NCBI GenBank assembly: GCA_023431215.1
Contig: JAEYXR010000011.1
Span: forward strand, 1 to 64,000
DNA: 64,000 nt
From: Bacillota bacterium
GTDB lineage: Bacteria > Bacillota > Clostridia > Oscillospirales > Ruminococcaceae
Direction: 5' to 3'
Part shown: one piece after another, positions 61,541 through 64,000 of the stretch
Layout: each line of letters opens with the position of its first letter
How positions within the stretch are numbered: position 1 is the first letter of the stretch
Made by a program: the position numbers and the translations under genes
Notes under the pieces: generated by a model
The model's database searches: none
Seen by the model: only the letters and a program-made list of their open reading frames with translations
Told to the model about the DNA's origin: nothing

Positions 61541-62845
61541 TTAGCCGTACATCAGGTTTGGCAGGAACATGGTAATAGGCTCTATAAAAATAACCAGTAA
61601 GTCTACAATAAAAATGGTAATAAGGAACGGCATATTTGCCTTTACAAATTTCTCCATGGGGGTATCTGTCATAGAGCATGCAATAAACATCATGGAACCA
61701 TAGGGAGGCGTAATGCCGCCAATCATGAGGGTGATGGTCATAATAATACCAAAATGGACCAAATTGATGCCCATAGCCTGAAGAGGACCAAGGAGCAGCG
61801 GCACAAAGATGAACATGCAGGGGCTTACCTCCATAAACATGCCCACAAACAGCAAGAATGCCACTACAGCCAGAATAAAAACATACTTACTTACCGCAAA
61901 GGTCATGATGATGCTGGACAGGTGCTCGGGGATTCGTTCATATGTAAGGTAATAGCCAAACAGCTTTGCCCCCAAAATAATCAGCATGATTTGAGAATAG
62001 GAAAAGAAGGTCTCTTTGATGACGAGCCAAACGTGCTTGAGTTTAAAGTTCTTGTAAACCAAGCCACCGACAATGGCGCAATAAAATACTGCAATGGCAC
62101 CGCCTTCGGTAGCGGTAAAGATACCAAAGCGAAGACCCATTAAAAGTCCAAGAGGCATAAACAATGCTAAAATGGCACTGCCTGCGCCACGCATAATTTC
62201 TGCAAAAGTGGCTCTGCGCTCACGGGTAGCGGGATATTTGTTCTTCTTTGCAACCAGGGCGGTGGTAATCATGAGTGCTACGCACATCAGGATACCTGGG
62301 ATATATCCCGCAGCAAAAACCTTGCCGATGGAGGTGCGGGCAGCCATACAATAGAGAATCATGACAATGCCCGGAGGAATGACTGCGGGAATAATTGAGG
62401 AGGTTGCGGTAATGGCTGCAGCAACCGGAGTGTCATATCCACGCTTAACCATCTGGGGCACCAGCATTTTGCACTGCATGGCAGTATCAGCATTGCCGGA
62501 GCCGGAAACACCGCCCATTAAGGTGCTGAGCAGCACGTTTACCTGACCCAAACCGCCGGGCATATGGCCCACCAAAAGCTCACAAAAATCCATGAGCCTG
62601 GTACTGATGCCGGAGTAGTTCATGATGACACCGGCCATGATAAAGAATGGTACAGCCAGCAGTCCAAAGTCCTGAACACTGGAAACCAGGTTTTGCAGCG
62701 CCAAGTCGATGGGCATGGTGGTGTTCATAAAAGTAAAGTAAAGAGTAGATGCTAAAATCATAGAAAAACCAGCTGGGACGCGAAACAAAAATAAAATAAA
62801 TACCAATAGTAATGGCAGGTAGCTTACAAAGGTTACTCCCTCCAC
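61541..62845 (-). CDS. dctM: TRAP transporter large permease DctM
   Basis: The 434 residues make about twelve hydrophobic segments. The DctM marks MGGVSGSGNADTAM, ATSSIIPAVIPPGI and GGITPPYGSMMFI are all present. DctM imports organic acids with Na+ after handover from DctP. The start is GTG 62845, with AAGGAGGCC upstream. It follows dctQ with a short gap. Confidence 0.94.
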   Translation of the reverse strand: MEGVTFVSYLPLLLVFILFLFRVPAGFSMILASTLYFTFMNTTMPIDLALQNLVSSVQDFGLLAVPFFIMAGVIMNYSGISTRLMDFCELLVGHMPGGLGQVNVLLSTLMGGVSGSGNADTAMQCKMLVPQMVKRGYDTPVAAAITATSSIIPAVIPPGIVMILYCMAARTSIGKVFAAGYIPGILMCVALMITTALVAKKNKYPATRERRATFAEIMRGAGSAILALFMPLGLLMGLRFGIFTATEGGAIAVFYCAIVGGLVYKNFKLKHVWLVIKETFFSYSQIMLIILGAKLFGYYLTYERIPEHLSSIIMTFAVSKYVFILAVVAFLLFVGMFMEVSPCMFIFVPLLLGPLQAMGINLVHFGIIMTITLMIGGITPPYGSMMFIACSMTDTPMEKFVKANMPFLITIFIVDLLVIFIEPITMFLPNLMYG

Positions 62846-62919
62846 AATTTAGGCCTCCTTTAAGGTGCAATTATCTAACAAGCTGTGCAATGTGCAGCCT
62901 TTCGGCAACGGTAGGGTAA

Positions 62920-63456
62920 CTAGTTCATTTCCTTTGCCGCAGCTTCTACATCTGCAAGGGGATTATCCAATTCATAAGTTCCCCGAATTTTATGATAAAT
63001 TTTAAAAGCGCAGGAAACAGCCATGACGCCAAAGCACACCAAAAGGGTTAAGTTGACCACATTGGCAGGCAGCCGCATTACCAGCGTCTTTTTAACACCT
63101 ACATTGGCACATAAAACAGATGACAGATAGGTTAAATATCCAAACAAAGCCAGTAGCATAATATCTGTTCCAATATCAATGACCTTCTGTACAGGTTTTG
63201 GCAGCTTGTCAAAAATAAAGGTGATACGCATATGCTTATCATACCGAAAGCAGGCCACGATGCCCAGATAGGTTGACCATGCAAATTGAATCAAAATCAT
63301 TTCTTCCGACCAGCTGATTGGTGTTCTGAAAATATAGCGCATTAAGACATTAATAAAGGTCAGGGTAACCAGCACACCAAATACTGCGCCGCCAATATAA
63401 ATGTCCATATTTGATAGTATTTTAAGCCACGCAATATTCTTCTTTTGTTCTTTCAT
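62920..63456 (-). CDS. dctQ: TRAP transporter small permease DctQ
   Basis: The 178 residues have four hydrophobic segments and the DctQ motif RTPISWSEEMILIQFAWSTYLG, with the acidic E-E pair. GGAGG lies before ATG 63456; the longer start at 63474 is not supported. It joins dctM and DctP. Confidence 0.93.
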   Translation of the reverse strand: MKEQKKNIAWLKILSNMDIYIGGAVFGVLVTLTFINVLMRYIFRTPISWSEEMILIQFAWSTYLGIVACFRYDKHMRITFIFDKLPKPVQKVIDIGTDIMLLALFGYLTYLSSVLCANVGVKKTLVMRLPANVVNLTLLVCFGVMAVSCAFKIYHKIRGTYELDNPLADVEAAAKEMN

Positions 63457-63482
63457 GTGAGTCCTCCGCAACAAATTACACT

Positions 63483-63535
63483 AAATATGGCATGCCATCC
63501 AAATTTTGTGGGCCAATGGTTGGCATGCCATATTT
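63483..63535 (-). terminator. Palindrome/attenuator between dctP and dctQ
   Basis: AAATATGGCATGCCA pairs perfectly with TGGCATGCCATATTT around a 23-base loop, with T in the minus-strand flank. Such hairpins commonly lower expression of the membrane subunits relative to the binding protein. Confidence 0.75.
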
Positions 63536-63544
63536 CTTTACTGA

Positions 63545-64000
63545 TTATTTACCAGCACGGATTTTGGTCAGCTCCGCTTGCAGTCTCTCATAAATGTCAG
63601 GAGACAAGGTGGGGAACACGTCCTGAGAATAGATAGCCTTTGTGGCTTCTTTAAAAGCAGTGGTATCAATTTCAACAATCTCTACGCCGGCAGCCTTAAA
63701 CATTTCCAGAGCCTCGGCATCACCCTTTTCGTATTCTGCAGAACACCACTCGGCAGCGTTCTTAAATTCTTCTACCAAAATGTTTTGCTGTTCTTCGCTG
63801 AGAGAATTAAACACCTCGTTGGACATGACAGCAGAAGAAAGGCCGATGAAATGCTTTGTCATGGTGATGTACTTGAGAACTTCCTGCATCTGCATTTTTG
63901 CCATATCAGAGAGAGAGGTCTCGTGGCCATCTGCCAGACCGGTTTGAATGGCATTGTATACTTCGGAAGAAGGTGTGGTAATAGAGTTGCAGCCCAGTGC
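63545..64000 (-). CDS. dctP: TRAP transporter solute-binding protein DctP, N-terminus beyond window edge
   Basis: The frame enters from the right edge and gives the C-terminal 151 residues of a DctP-type extracytoplasmic receptor. It opens with TTPSSEVYNAIQTGLADG, a family motif, then KHFIGLSSAVMSNEVFNSLS and ends at TAA 63547-63545. The usual substrate-binding Arg is upstream and not visible, so the ligand (C4-dicarboxylate, sialic acid, sugar acid) is unknown. dctQ and dctM follow. Confidence 0.92.
   Translation of the reverse strand, partial: ALGCNSITTPSSEVYNAIQTGLADGHETSLSDMAKMQMQEVLKYITMTKHFIGLSSAVMSNEVFNSLSEEQQNILVEEFKNAAEWCSAEYEKGDAEALEMFKAAGVEIVEIDTTAFKEATKAIYSQDVFPTLSPDIYERLQAELTKIRAGK

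Noticed and set aside
1..64000. CRISPR arrays, insertion sequences, integrases, phage genes
   Set aside because: No regular direct repeats with spacers other than the tRNA-Val repeat (two units only), and no transposase or integrase motifs in any frame.

Overview
The window looks like a chromosomal segment of a spore-lineage, strictly anaerobic Gram-positive bacterium (class Clostridia, probably an Oscillospirales/Ruminococcaceae-type gut organism). The reasons are the Bacillus/Clostridium-type gene order yicC-remA-gmk-rpoZ-coaBC-priA-def-fmt-rsmB-rlmN-prpC-prkC-rsgA-thiN, a SpoIID-like protein, a Cys T-box, group II ECF transporter genes, strong AGGAGG-type ribosome sites and frequent TTG/GTG starts. 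The taxonomic call is an inference; no rRNA gene is present. I see no phage, transposase, CRISPR array or obvious island. The window is mostly core housekeeping DNA with a few accessory patches.

Layout. 1-2.0 kb: a truncated PutP-type Na+/solute symporter (minus) diverging from hemW. 2.2-18.9 kb: one long plus-strand block, starting from a good promoter at 2183. It holds yicC, two tiny membrane-protein genes, remA, gmk, rpoZ, coaBC, priA, def, fmt, a YugP-type zinc peptidase, rsmB, rlmN, prpC and prkC; then a 530-bp GC-rich gene-free stretch, rsgA, thiN (the usual rpe between them is absent) and an unknown two-repeat protein. 19-21.7 kb: a DEAD-box helicase, and on the minus strand an ECF S component, a DUF1905 protein and tRNA-Lys. 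21.8-30.2 kb: recG, recA (near-consensus promoter plus LexA-like box), recX, azlCD, a DUF218 protein, rimO and pgsA. 30.2-32.9 kb: a Cys-specific T-box leader, a frameshifted acetyltransferase and cysS. 33-35.8 kb: a tiny sorting-tail-like protein, a TSUP permease, a stand-alone VOC domain and, on the minus strand, a cation antiporter behind a likely yybP-ykoY (Mn2+) riboswitch. 35.9-36.35 kb: one intact tRNA-Val surrounded by decayed copies and a 125-bp-period repeat. 36.5-44.7 kb: ruvCAB, glmM, a SAM methyltransferase, ecfA1-ecfA2-ecfT and truA. 44.8-50.2 kb: a DUF5711-like protein, CvpA, a second CDP-alcohol phosphatidyltransferase and a zinc-finger ClpE-type unfoldase. 50.5-54.7 kb: a three-gene ABC export/assembly unit with a large surface protein. 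55-58.2 kb: an ECF-type sigma factor, its membrane partner and a SpoIID-like protein. 58.3-58.6 kb: two tRNA-Ser genes. 58.8-64 kb: a minus-strand catabolic cluster with a TRAP transporter (dctP partial, dctQ, dctM), a YkvI-like permease and an FAD oxidoreductase.

How the parts work together. The first block joins nucleotide and CoA supply, translation start (deformylase, formyltransferase), rRNA modification and the PrpC/PrkC phosphatase-kinase pair. recG-recA-recX and ruvCAB cover recombinational repair. The accessory patches worth attention are the paired small membrane proteins by remA, the ABC/surface-protein unit, the sigma/anti-sigma pair, and the RNA features: T-box, metal riboswitch with tandem terminators, tRNA debris and the unexplained 16.3-16.8 kb stretch.
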